A stretch of DNA of 64,000 nucleotides. Source: Halalkalicoccus sp. CGA53 (GTDB lineage: Archaea > Halobacteriota > Halobacteria > Halobacteriales > Halalkalicoccaceae). The notes beneath the pieces were generated by a model, which searched no databases, had not been told where the DNA came from, and worked only from the letters and a program-made list of their open reading frames with translations. The DNA lies in NCBI RefSeq assembly GCF_036429475.1, contig NZ_CP144125.1, positions 3,241,521 through 3,305,520 on the forward strand, given 5' to 3'. Below are positions 54,214 to 62,621 of the stretch, in pieces (the stretch's first letter is position 1; every line of letters starts with the position of its first letter). Made by a program: the position numbers and the translations under genes.

Positions 54214-55005
54214 TTACAGCGTTGCTTGTCCGAGACCGCCGTCGATCGTGACGGTCGTGCCGGTGATGAAGTCGGCTGCCGGCGAACTGAGAAACGCCAC
54301 GGTCTTTCCGAGCCCCTGTGGATCCCCGATGTGACCGACCGGAATACTGCTCCCACGAGCGGCCAGCCCCTCCTCGTAGGAGTCGTACTCGTCTCGCTCG
54401 ACGGCCTGCTCGACCAGAGATCTGATTCGGTCGGTCTCGTGCGGGCCGGGGAGGACGGCGTTCACTCGGACCTCGGGAGCGAATTCGCGCGAGAGCGTTT
54501 TCTCGAGACCGACGACGGCCATCCGAACGGAGTTCGACAGTACCAGCGAGTCGATCGCCTCCTTCACACTCCTCGAGGTGATGTTCACTATCGTCCCGCC
54601 ACCATCCTCGCGGAGCGGGTCCGCACTCTCTCGGACCAGTCTGACGACGCTCATGACGAGCAATCGATGGGCCTCGTTCCAGTCTTCGTCGGTCGTTTCC
54701 ATGAACGGCCCACTCGGCGGACCCCCAGCCGAGGTGACCAGGTGATCGATACCGCCGAACTCGTCCAGCGTTCGTTCGACGAGTGCAGAGACGTCACTCT
54801 CGTTCGTGATATCTCCCTGCTGTCCGACGACCGAGCCCTCCCCGACGCTCTCGAGGTGAGAGACGGCCTCATCTAACTGTCCTTCGTCTCGGCCGTTGAT
54901 CACTACGTTCGCCCCTTCGCGAGCGAGTTCTGTTGCCGCAGCGCGCCCGAGCCCGCTACTCGATGCGCTCACGAGTGCCGTGTTACCATGGATATCTAGA
55001 TCCAT
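54214..55005 (-). CDS. Short-chain dehydrogenase-like protein with atypical active site
   Basis: 263 residues from ATG 55005. The nucleotide site is NTALVSASSSGLGRAAATEL and TSAGGPPSGPFMETTDEDW is a subgroup signature. VNITSRSVKEAIDSLVLSNS follows, then VRMAVVGLEKTLSRE. The usual Y-x-x-x-K is absent: the matching region reads LSNSVRM. This subgroup, with GGPP and LSNxLR motifs, is common but its chemistry is unclear. The end GGLGQATL is normal. It converges on the LarA-like gene and diverges from the third enolase-superfamily gene. Confidence 0.85.
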   Translation of the reverse strand: MDLDIHGNTALVSASSSGLGRAAATELAREGANVVINGRDEGQLDEAVSHLESVGEGSVVGQQGDITNESDVSALVERTLDEFGGIDHLVTSAGGPPSGPFMETTDEDWNEAHRLLVMSVVRLVRESADPLREDGGGTIVNITSRSVKEAIDSLVLSNSVRMAVVGLEKTLSREFAPEVRVNAVLPGPHETDRIRSLVEQAVERDEYDSYEEGLAARGSSIPVGHIGDPQGLGKTVAFLSSPAADFITGTTVTIDGGLGQATL

Positions 55006-55112
55006 GGGCACACCGTCACAGCACACACACATTTCTCTTGCGGTCAGAGCGTCGAGACCCACGGCGTTCGCGTAAGCCGTCGGCGCCGGAGCCACCGTCC
55101 CGACCACCCGAC

Positions 55113-55120
55113 TTTATATT
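55113..55120 (+). promoter_or_regulatory. TATA box of enolase-superfamily gene 3
   Basis: TTTATATT is centred 27 bases before ATG 55143, as expected for a leaderless haloarchaeal mRNA. It supports 55143 over upstream in-frame starts. Confidence 0.7.
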
Positions 55121-55142
55121 CCGGCACTTGCTTCGGAGAAGT

Positions 55143-56381
55143 ATGCGGATCACATCGATCGACGGCTACGCGCTGTCCTCACCGATCGACCCGGAACAGG
55201 AGCGAGTGTTTCACGGTGGGGTCAGAACGCTGCGAAAACGGGACGTCGTACTCGTGGTCGTCGAAACCGCCGACGGCACCCGCGGGGTGGCACCCTCGGG
55301 AGCGAGCAGTTCCGCGATGCGGGAGTACTTCGAGGACGACTCACAGGGCTCGTTCGCCGACCTGATCGAAGGACCGATCGCTGCTCGACTTGAGGGCGAA
55401 CAGATTGACGACCCCGCTGACGTCGCCCATCTGCTCGAGGACGTAGACGTTCCTACGCGTCTCCGAGAGCAAGCAGTCGCCGCGCTCGACGTCGCACTAT
55501 ACGACGTGCGCGGTCGCGAACTCGGCGCGCCAATATACGAGTTGCTCGCCGAGCTGACGGACGAAACGCCGACCACGGACCTCCCCCTGTACGCGAGCGC
55601 CGGGATGTACATGCAACCGGATGCCTACGCGGAGCAGGCCGCGCTCATCGAGGACGCCGGGTTCCTCGGCTATAAGTATCGGCCCGGAATCGGACCAGAC
55701 GGCGACCGGCGTATCCTCGAACTACTCGTCGAACGGACGGGAATCGACCCGATGATCGACGCACACACCTGGTGGAAGATCGAAGGTGATGCGTACGACA
55801 GAGAAACCGTCAGATCCCTCGTCGAACACGCTGGCGACCACGGGGCCTACTGGGTCGAAGAGCCGGTCGCGCCGGACGACTACGACGGATACCGGGCGTT
55901 ATCGGACCTAGGCGTTCCACTCGCCGGTGGAGAGAGCGAACACTCAGCGGCCGGGCTCATCGACCTCGCCGAGACCGGTTCCGTGAGCTACCTCCAGGGC
56001 GACGTTCGCCATCACGGCGGCTTCACTGGCTGCTGGGACGCAGTGACCCACTGCGTCGGACGCGAGATCGAGTACGTCCCACACAACTTCGGGACCTGGC
56101 TGGGGCTGATCGCCAACGCTCACGTCGTGGCCGCCGCCCCCGAAACCAGTCTCCTCGAGTACCCGGTCTTCGAGCGCGATCCCGTGATCGACGTCGACGG
56201 CGATCCTGGGATGTACCCCTTCGATCTCGCCTTCGACGTGATAACCGGTGAAGTCGACGTTCACGACGGCTTCCTCCGAGTACCGGACGGTCCTGGCCTC
56301 GGGGTGGATGTCGATCTCTCGGTCGTTGAGGAGTACCCGTTCATCGAGGGGCCGTGGACGACGTTCGATTACGACGAGTAA
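55143..56381 (+). CDS. Enolase-superfamily (MR/MLE) enzyme 3
   Basis: 412 residues from ATG 55143. The capping domain has ITSIDGYALSSPIDPEQERV. The barrel has LGYKYRPGIGPDGDRRILEL (second-strand Lys) and PMIDAHTWWKIEG (metal Asp). YWVEEPVAPDDYDGYRAL and LAGGESEHSAAGL carry metal Glu residues. YLQGDVRHHGGFTG and YVPHNFGTWLG give the Asp and His of a mandelate-racemase-type dyad. It is clearly diverged from the other two enolase-superfamily proteins, so the three probably act on different intermediates or isomers. Confidence 0.9.
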   Translation: MRITSIDGYALSSPIDPEQERVFHGGVRTLRKRDVVLVVVETADGTRGVAPSGASSSAMREYFEDDSQGSFADLIEGPIAARLEGEQIDDPADVAHLLEDVDVPTRLREQAVAALDVALYDVRGRELGAPIYELLAELTDETPTTDLPLYASAGMYMQPDAYAEQAALIEDAGFLGYKYRPGIGPDGDRRILELLVERTGIDPMIDAHTWWKIEGDAYDRETVRSLVEHAGDHGAYWVEEPVAPDDYDGYRALSDLGVPLAGGESEHSAAGLIDLAETGSVSYLQGDVRHHGGFTGCWDAVTHCVGREIEYVPHNFGTWLGLIANAHVVAAAPETSLLEYPVFERDPVIDVDGDPGMYPFDLAFDVITGEVDVHDGFLRVPDGPGLGVDVDLSVVEEYPFIEGPWTTFDYDE

Positions 56382-56988
56382 TACCACGTTATCAACCGAT
56401 CGGTTCGCCAGGACGAGTTCAGGGTGGTGGGGCCGAGCCACCAGTACCAGTGTGTCGACGTGTTGCCGATATCCGTATCCCATACATCGTTCGACAGCAT
56501 CGAACGAGAGGACTAGAGGAATCGATAGCAAGCGAGAAGCACGGCAGTCGTCGTGCCCAAAGCCAGCAAGAATTACGTCCATCTTCGACCGGACGGCGTT
56601 CGCTCGAAGTACGACGCTCGAAAGGCGTTTTACAGAGGGGAATGAATATTCCCCCATGCCGAACCCAGTTGCCAGATGCTCCGACGCGTTTGATTACAGG
56701 CGGAATAAAACTATCCCGACGAGCGGAGTACAGAATTGTTTCTCGGGCCGATTGCCCCAAAACGGCAGCTCAGCGAGGGTACGAGGGTCGGCACCAATAG
56801 ATCGAAGGGGAGGTGACATTAAATTGTCCAAACACCGAGCGAGGTGTTCTCCAGGGGCGAATTCGAGTTCTCCTGTGGTTGGCAGATTTTCAAACAGATC
56901 GGAAACACGTTTGGTCGCGCGACTCGGGGTCGCCGAGAGGCGGACCCAGGGACGAACTCGAGATGGTACCGATCCGATCACCGCGTTT
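56382..56988. other. Convergent intergenic region, possibly gene debris
   Basis: About 600 bases between convergent stops. Minus-strand frames of about 95-113 codons exist, but I recognise no family and their starts lack promoters. It could hold remnants of a deleted gene. No hairpin terminator or repeat stands out. Confidence 0.4.
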
Positions 56989-57765
56989 TCAAAACATGAC
57001 CTTCCCGGCCGAGACGTTGAAATCCTGGCCGGTTATCCGGTCCGAATCCTCGGAGCAGAGGAACGCTACGAGGTTCGCGACGTCCTCTCTTTTGACAAAT
57101 TCACCCCGTGCCGACGCCGACAGGGAGTTCTGTCGGAGCTCCTCGGGTGTGCGACCGGTCCACTCGGCCTGTTTCTCGAAGACTCGCTCGATCCGAGGAC
57201 CGTCGACCGAGCCCGGACAGACCGCATTCACGTTGATATCATGCTCTCCGACTTCGGCTGCGAGAGATCTAGTGAACCCGATCAGCCCCATCTTCGACGC
57301 AGCGTACGGGGTTCGTCGTTTGCGAGGTCTCTTTCCGGTGACGGACGCGATATTCACGATCCGCCCGAACCCTTGTCGTTTCATCACCGGGAGTACCTCC
57401 CTGCAGGTCAGAAACGGTCCGCGGAGGTTGATCTCGACCGTGTCGTCCCACGCGTCAATGGTGGTATCCTCGCAGCGTGACGTCGGACCGGCGATCCCCG
57501 CGTTGTTGACCAGGAAATCGATCGAATCGAACGCCTCTAAGGAGGCTTCGACGGCGGATTCGACGCTTTCTGGGCGCCTGAGATCCATGTGAACGCCCAG
57601 CCCTCGCTGGTCGTTAGCCTCGACGAGCGACGTCGTTTCCTCGACACCCTCGTCGTCGATATCCGCCACCACGATATCGATTCCTCGGTTTGCCAGTTCG
57701 ACGGAGATACCCCGACCGATACCGCGCCCGCCGCCTGTGACGATCGCCGTGTCATTTGAAGACAT
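56989..57765 (-). CDS. Short-chain dehydrogenase/reductase
   Basis: 258 residues from ATG 57765. TAIVTGGGRGIGRGISVELA is the nucleotide-binding site. NNAGIAG is present, IVNIASVTGKR holds the catalytic Ser and YAASKMGLIGF the Tyr and Lys. NVNAVCPGSVDGPRIERVFE continues the fold. It is a classical SDR and would oxidise a secondary alcohol in the pathway. CTTTATT (minus strand, 57790-57796) sits 28 bases upstream, so the mRNA is probably leaderless. This start is chosen over GTG or ATG codons further upstream. Confidence 0.92.
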   Translation of the reverse strand: MSSNDTAIVTGGGRGIGRGISVELANRGIDIVVADIDDEGVEETTSLVEANDQRGLGVHMDLRRPESVESAVEASLEAFDSIDFLVNNAGIAGPTSRCEDTTIDAWDDTVEINLRGPFLTCREVLPVMKRQGFGRIVNIASVTGKRPRKRRTPYAASKMGLIGFTRSLAAEVGEHDINVNAVCPGSVDGPRIERVFEKQAEWTGRTPEELRQNSLSASARGEFVKREDVANLVAFLCSEDSDRITGQDFNVSAGKVMF

Positions 57766-58278
57766 ACGACGTAGATCGGCTCCGATGGCAATAAAGTACT
57801 GTCGGTCGGAGCATACGAGGGATGGTAGTACCCGTTCGTAAAATGATAGCGCAGGCACGATTCGCGACATCATTCGAACCGACACCGACTGATCACTACC
57901 CCTCGCGAACACAACCGGAGTCCTTTCTACATTCTCAGACCTCGAAGACCGGTGTCGAGCAGGTCCTCAGGATCTTCGAACTGAAATCCATCCGGATCGA
58001 CGTCGATAAGTCACGAGTCGATCTTTTTCCTCCTCGTATGTCGGTTCCGGGTTGTGCTCGGCTATTACATACATACAACTGTAAGGTGGAAATGAGTTAT
58101 CCGGATCACATAGACGTGGTTCGACCGAGCGGACGGGAGTCGTACGAGTAGACGAACTCACCCGTTCTCCACCAGTATTTCCCGAGAGATAGACCGTCGT
58201 ACGCCGAACGGGACCAACCTGGAAGGAGACCGATTCCCCCAAAGTATCGGGTGAGGTTCATCCATCGCATCACGACTT
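57766..58278. other. Intergenic region with a palindromic site
   Basis: 513 bases. It holds the SDR promoter and the 20-bp TTACA-N10-TGTAA site at 58065-58084. The 109-codon plus-strand frame at 57822-58151 has no recognisable family and is probably spurious. Confidence 0.45.
58065..58084. promoter_or_regulatory. TTACA-N10-TGTAA inverted repeat, site 1
   Basis: TTACATACATACAACTGTAA is a 20-bp site with perfect 5-bp arms. Seventeen of its 20 bases recur at 61118-61137 in another intergenic region, while the flanks differ. That suggests a protein-binding site. The IclR regulator encoded just downstream is a candidate binder. Confidence 0.45.
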
Positions 58279-59052
58279 TTACGAATATAGTACGTTAAGT
58301 GAAATTACGCGTGCACTGTTTATCAGCATATCAGGTATCTCCTCTTCACACAGCTCCTCACTCGCTCTCTTTTTCGGTATCGAGATGCTAAGCGCGCCGA
58401 AAACGGTCCCATCATCGGCGACGATCGGTGTCGCGACACAACAGATACCAGGGATCCGCTCCTCCCAATCAGTGGCGTATTTGCTCTGATTTATTTTGTC
58501 CAGTTCGTCGAGAAGGTCGTCCTTAGAGGTAAGCGTGTTCGACGTGTCTTTGGGCAGTGGTTCGGAACCGAGGATCTCCTCGCGCCGTTGCTCGCTCACA
58601 TGCGCAAGGATGGACTTCCCAGCTGCGGTGGAGTGAAGGTGAACTCGAGAGCCGATGTGAGTATCGACGACTACGGCCCTCGCTCCGCGTGCTTGGTAGA
58701 GGAAATAGCCCACTCCATCCTGTTCGACGGTTATCTGTGCACGCTCCCCGGTTTGTTCCGCGAGGTCGTCCACTTCTGGTTTGGCGACTTGGTATAGCTT
58801 CCCGTATTTTCCGGCCGTCTGGACGTATCCACCGAGTGTGAGCGCCATAAGGCCGGTTCTGTACTCACCGTTTTCCTCGACTACGTATCCACGTTCTTGA
58901 AGCGTCTTTACATGCGCGTGGAGCGTGCTCTTCGATAGCGTTAGGTTGTCCGCGAGGACACTCAGTGAGCAGCCACGTTGCCGATAGATCTCTTCGAGAA
59001 CGTCCAGAGAGTTCTGTGTCGCCTGAATTTTTTTCCCACTGGTTCCGTCCAT
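58279..59052 (-). CDS. IclR-family transcription regulator
   Basis: A 257-residue protein. The N-terminal winged helix has LDVLEEIYRQRGCSLSVLAD and LSKSTLHAHVKTLQERGYVV with recognition helix near 41-50. The C-terminal effector domain has YQVAKPEVDDLAEQTGERAQ, VHLHSTAAGKSILAHV and IPGICCVATPIVADDGTVFG, all standard for IclR. It would sense a pathway metabolite and control the catabolic genes. It is transcribed divergently from the carbonic-anhydrase-like gene. Confidence 0.93.
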   Translation of the reverse strand: MDGTSGKKIQATQNSLDVLEEIYRQRGCSLSVLADNLTLSKSTLHAHVKTLQERGYVVEENGEYRTGLMALTLGGYVQTAGKYGKLYQVAKPEVDDLAEQTGERAQITVEQDGVGYFLYQARGARAVVVDTHIGSRVHLHSTAAGKSILAHVSEQRREEILGSEPLPKDTSNTLTSKDDLLDELDKINQSKYATDWEERIPGICCVATPIVADDGTVFGALSISIPKKRASEELCEEEIPDMLINSARVISLNVLYS

Positions 59053-59425
59053 TCTATTGGATGGTTACCGGGCATCGGTATTACTCTTAGTACTCTATTG
59101 AATATCGATCAAATCAGCCGATGTCGCGAAATTTGAAGGATGAAATCGAGGAATTCGATTTTGTAATGGAAATCGATGGCTGTGTTGACTCGCCATAAGG
59201 CGGTGGAGTTCACTGTTACGCGGCTCGCTTGATGTTTAAAACGACACACATCAGGGCGAGTTCTCGGATGGTTCTTAACTGTTCCTTCGAGTCGGTTCGA
59301 CCCACTGACGACCACGAAACCGATTCGATCCACCGCACCCGTCTCATGGTTCGAGGCGGTTCGATGGACTCGCATCGAGCGACCGTCCGCGGTAAATATT
59401 TATCAGTGGCGTACCGTGCGTTTTC
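59053..59425. other. Divergent promoter region of the IclR and carbonic-anhydrase-like genes
   Basis: 373 bases. AAATATTTAT at 59394-59403 is a TATA box 28 bases before ATG 59426. On the minus side AGTACTAAGAGTAAT near 59081-59095 could serve the IclR gene. No further gene is supported. Confidence 0.5.
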
Positions 59426-59923
59426 ATGGAACGTACGATCAGAGGCAATTCTCCGATCATCGAAGAAAGTGCGGTCGTATCCGATCAGGCGTACCTCATC
59501 GGTAACGTCGAGATCAAGGACGAAGCCAGCGTCTGGCCGTTCGTCTGCATCCGCGGGGACACTGGCCCAGTCGAGATCGGCCGTCGAACCAACGTCCAAG
59601 AGTTCTCGATGATTCACGGCTCTTCGATAGGGGACAATGTGACCGTCGGCCACAACGTCGTCATCGACTTCGCGGAGGTCAAGTCGAACAGCCTCATCGG
59701 TATCACGAGCGTCATCTTAGACGACGCGACGGTCGAATCCAACTGCTTGGTTGCGGCGGGAAGCGTCGTGATGAGCGGACAGACAATCCCAGAAGGGCAC
59801 CTTGCGTACGGGACGCCGGCACAGACGAAGGAACTGACCGACGAACAGAGAGCCATGATCGAGCGGATCACCGACCACTACGTCGAGCTGGGCCAGGAGT
59901 TCGCCGCCGAGGACGGGATCTAA
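59426..59923 (+). CDS. Gamma-carbonic-anhydrase-like left-handed beta-helix protein
   Basis: A 165-residue protein. Hexapeptide rungs run from about 25 to 125 (AYLIGNVEIKDEASVWPFVC, IGDNVTVGHNVVIDFAEV, LIGITSVILDDATVESNCLV). The R-G-D of CIRGDTGPVEIG and Q-E of NVQEFSMIHG match active gamma-class enzymes, and the first two metal His residues (MIH, VGH) are present. The third, normally in GHxAxxHG, is replaced by Asp (GHNVVID). It may therefore bind metal differently or act as a CoA-related helper such as CaiE/PaaY. It has its own leaderless promoter. Confidence 0.85.
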   Translation: MERTIRGNSPIIEESAVVSDQAYLIGNVEIKDEASVWPFVCIRGDTGPVEIGRRTNVQEFSMIHGSSIGDNVTVGHNVVIDFAEVKSNSLIGITSVILDDATVESNCLVAAGSVVMSGQTIPEGHLAYGTPAQTKELTDEQRAMIERITDHYVELGQEFAAEDGI

Positions 59924-60095
59924 CTCAGTTCCGAGACTAAGGTGCAATTTTCGACGGGATCGGACTGGTGAAACCACGGCTCGGTCCTTCGATCGCGTCT
60001 CTCGTCGCTCGACCGCACAGAAGGGTTCCGAAGAGTCGGTGTTGACGAGGAGACAAATTCTTTATACGGTCCCCGTGCCGTGTGGGGTACGTGCG

Positions 60096-60902
60096 ATGAT
60101 ACCAGCAGACAGAATCGGCGTAGACGTCGGTGTTCGACTTCCTCTGGAGGGCGCGGTGCAGTGGGCCGTGGACGAAGGGGTGACATATGTCGACGTGCGG
60201 CCGACTGATGAGATCCTCGAGAGCGGCGGCCTCGACGACGAGACCGAATCGAAGCTCGTAGAAACGATCGCAGACGACGGGATCAGCCTCGGGTTACACA
60301 CGCTTTCTGCGATTAACACCGCCGCTTACTCACCCTACGTCGCGGATGGCGTCGAGCAGTACCTCGAGGCGTTCGTCGATCTCGCCGACCGGTTGAACGC
60401 CGATCGAATCATCGTCCACGCGGGATACCACTTCACGTCCGACGAGGATGCACGCCGCCGAGCCAGCATGGATCGATTAGCGAGACTCGCTGAGTACGCG
60501 GCCGCAAGGGACGTGAAACTGCTCCTCGAAAATATGAACCCGGAACCGGCCGACGCGGAAGTACACTACCTCTGCTCCGAACTCGACGACTGCAAGCGCT
60601 ACTTCGAGACGTTGTTGTCGGAGACCGTCGCCTGGGCGTTTAACCCCCCGCACGCGAACCTCCATCCGACGGGCGTTCACGGATATCTCGACGAGCTAGA
60701 TCTCGGAGTATGCGGTGAGGTCCGGCTGAACGACAACCGAGGCATCAAAGAAGAACATCTTCCCATCGGCGAGGGCAATATCGACTTCGAACGGCTGTTC
60801 GATACCCTCGAGCGGCGCCAGTATGACGGTCATTATATGCTCGCGTTCGGAACGCTCGAGCAGATGCTCGCGCATCGAAGCGAGCTGGCAACCGCCCACT
60901 AG
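60096..60902 (+). CDS. Sugar phosphate isomerase/epimerase-like TIM-barrel protein
   Basis: 268 residues from ATG 60096. TTTATAC at 60061-60067 lies about 32 bases upstream. The AP-endonuclease-2-like barrel has ISLGLHTLSAINTAAYSPYV, ADRIIVHAGYHFTSDEDARR, VKLLLENMNPEPADAEVHYL, NPPHANLHPTG and GEVRLNDNRGIKEEHLPIGE. The His, Glu, His and Asp residues suit a metal-dependent isomerase or epimerase of the IolE/hydroxypyruvate-isomerase type. The substrate is unknown. It is monocistronic. Confidence 0.85.
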   Translation: MIPADRIGVDVGVRLPLEGAVQWAVDEGVTYVDVRPTDEILESGGLDDETESKLVETIADDGISLGLHTLSAINTAAYSPYVADGVEQYLEAFVDLADRLNADRIIVHAGYHFTSDEDARRRASMDRLARLAEYAAARDVKLLLENMNPEPADAEVHYLCSELDDCKRYFETLLSETVAWAFNPPHANLHPTGVHGYLDELDLGVCGEVRLNDNRGIKEEHLPIGEGNIDFERLFDTLERRQYDGHYMLAFGTLEQMLAHRSELATAH

Positions 60903-61366
60903 CCGCTCGACACGAGCCAATACGTTGAGGCAGCCACCCGGTAGGTGCACCTATGGAAAATCACAGCCAAGCGTAATATTCCCATTTTCGATCGTCGGTT
61001 CGTTCTTACGACGGAATAATCGAACAACCTGCTGTATTATTTGATAATGTCGAACGAAGACTGGGATTATTATTTATGGTCATTTTCTACCTGAATTTCC
61101 TCCAATATCGATGCAAATTACATACATACTATTGTAATAGATGCTTCGCCGACTATCATCGATCGAGTACTATCAGCAAATTCGGATTTTCGGGAAATTC
61201 GATTCGTGACCGCATTATCCAATTACTGTAATCAGGAAGGAAATGCTAGTTCTCTTCTTTTGGACTCTATCGTGTGAAACAATCCGAGACCCAGTTCGAC
61301 AATGTCGAATTCTGGATCACTCTCGGAGCGACTGGCTTTAAGAGCGTTGCCGGTACTGACCACTGC
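60903..61366. other. AT-rich intergenic region with a palindromic site
   Basis: 464 bases, more AT-rich than the surrounding genes. It holds the second TTACA-N10-TGTAA site at 61118-61137 and a TATA-like CTTTAAGA at 61336-61343, which is 28 bases before ATG 61367. No gene is supported. Confidence 0.45.
61118..61137. promoter_or_regulatory. TTACA-N10-TGTAA inverted repeat, site 2
   Basis: TTACATACATACTATTGTAA matches site 1 (58065-58084) at 17 of 20 bases, with identical perfect arms. It lies about 230 bases before the flavin-reductase-like gene. It may be an IclR-type operator or another regulator's site. Confidence 0.45.
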
Positions 61367-61951
61367 ATGGAGCTGAACCCCACCGAGCACAACTCCAGAA
61401 CGATATATCGGATCATGACGACGGTGACGGCTCCGAGGCCGATTGCCTGGATTAGCTCGATGGACTCCGATGGGAACGACAACCTCGCGCCGTACAGCCA
61501 CTATAACAACGTCTGCGCCGCTCCACCCGTAGTGATGTTCTCTGCAGGAACGCACCGCGGCCTCAAAGACACGACGAGGAACGTCCTCGAGACCGAAGAG
61601 TTCGTGATCAACGCGGTTACGACGCCGCTCGTAGAGAAGATGGACAGCACGAGCGCCACGCTGGAGCCCGGTGACAGTGAGTTCGGCTGGGCGAATATTG
61701 CGCGTGAGGAGTCCACAGCCGTCTCACCCCCTCGCGTCGCGGAATCACCCGTCCACCTCGAATGCATTCTGTACGACTCGATGGACGTGTACAACAATCG
61801 GATGATCCTTGGCGAGGTCATACACATCCACATCGACGATAGCCTGTTGACCGAAGGCAAGGTGGACTCCCAGAAGTTCGATCCGGTCGGCCGACTGGGC
61901 GGCCCGTACTACACCGAGACGAGGATCATGGATGCCCAACGACAGTACTAA
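61367..61951 (+). CDS. Flavin reductase-like (FMN-binding split-barrel) protein
   Basis: 194 residues from ATG 61367. VTAPRPIAWISSMDSDGNDN and NLAPYSHYNNVCAAPPVVMF are the FMN-binding signature. HRGLKDTTRNVLETEEFVIN and NRMILGEVIHIHIDD complete the flavoredoxin/flavin-reductase fold. It would bind FMN and reduce it or a bound substrate. A TATA-like box 28 bases upstream and the match to family starts favour this ATG over one at 61274. It overlaps the next small gene by 20 bases. Confidence 0.88.
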   Translation: MELNPTEHNSRTIYRIMTTVTAPRPIAWISSMDSDGNDNLAPYSHYNNVCAAPPVVMFSAGTHRGLKDTTRNVLETEEFVINAVTTPLVEKMDSTSATLEPGDSEFGWANIAREESTAVSPPRVAESPVHLECILYDSMDVYNNRMILGEVIHIHIDDSLLTEGKVDSQKFDPVGRLGGPYYTETRIMDAQRQY

Positions 61952-62162
61952 CGCCGGCGCGGCGTCCGGATCGTCCGTCTCTCCGGTCTGGACAGTCACC
62001 GCGATGGTCGGGCTCGCCGAGATTTTCATCGGCGCCGTCGGCATCGTCATCACGGATGCGACGTTGTTCAGCGTCGATTCAATCTACACGATGTTGTTGT
62101 ACGTGGGATTGATCTGGTATTCGATAACGATGTTGACGAAACCCTATGTTACGCGCGGCTGA
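61932..62162 (+). CDS. 76-residue protein with two membrane helices
   Basis: Overlaps the flavin-reductase-like gene by 20 bases in another frame, which implies coupling. A polar N-terminus is followed by helices VTAMVGLAEIFIGAVGIVI and IYTMLLYVGLIWYSITMLT. No family is recognised. A membrane partner for the flavoprotein is possible but unproven. Confidence 0.6.
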   Translation: MPNDSTNAGAASGSSVSPVWTVTAMVGLAEIFIGAVGIVITDATLFSVDSIYTMLLYVGLIWYSITMLTKPYVTRG

Positions 62163-62217
62163 TCCGCACGGTCGGTATCACCACTCGGCGAACTGGTTCG
62201 CGTCGTCCAGTGGTGAG

Positions 62218-62616
62218 TCAAGCGAAGTGATACGCTTCGAGCGCTGCTCGGTGGTCGTCCGGAACCGGTTTTGACGTTTCGGTCGCTACATCAATGAAGA
62301 CCTGCTTGGTCTTCGCCTCCGCGACGGTTTCGGCGCCGTTCGTGATCGTGTACGCCCTGGAGATGCTCGACCGTCCTATATCTGAGAGTTCGATCCCGAC
62401 GGTGAGCGTATCCTCGATCGTGACTGGCTTTCGGTAATCGATCTCCAAACGGACGATGACGGAGTCGATCTCGTAGGGGAGCTTATCGAAAACCTCCTTG
62501 TAATACCGAGTGCGCGCTTGCTCGAGGTACGTCGCGTATACGGCGTGATTCACGTGCGCGTACGGATCGAGATCGCGAAACCGCACCTCGATCTTCGTGG
62601 TGAACTCTCTGGGCAT
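62218..62616 (-). CDS. Hotdog-fold acyl-CoA thioesterase (YbgC/FadM type)
   Basis: A 132-residue protein. VRFRDLDPYAHVNHAVYATY carries the D-x-(2)-H-V-N active-site motif near 14-26. EQARTRYYKEVF and VIVRLEIDYRKPVTIEDTLT continue the hotdog fold. It would hydrolyse an acyl-CoA. It starts 5 bases after the SDR stop, so they form one operon. Confidence 0.92.
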   Translation of the reverse strand: MPREFTTKIEVRFRDLDPYAHVNHAVYATYLEQARTRYYKEVFDKLPYEIDSVIVRLEIDYRKPVTIEDTLTVGIELSDIGRSSISRAYTITNGAETVAEAKTKQVFIDVATETSKPVPDDHRAALEAYHFA

Positions 62617-62621
62617 CGTCG

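Noticed and set aside
57822-58151. Plus-strand 109-codon frame between the SDR and IclR genes
   Set aside because: No family, and it crosses the palindromic site. Its start near 57822 lies only about 30 bases outside the SDR promoter.
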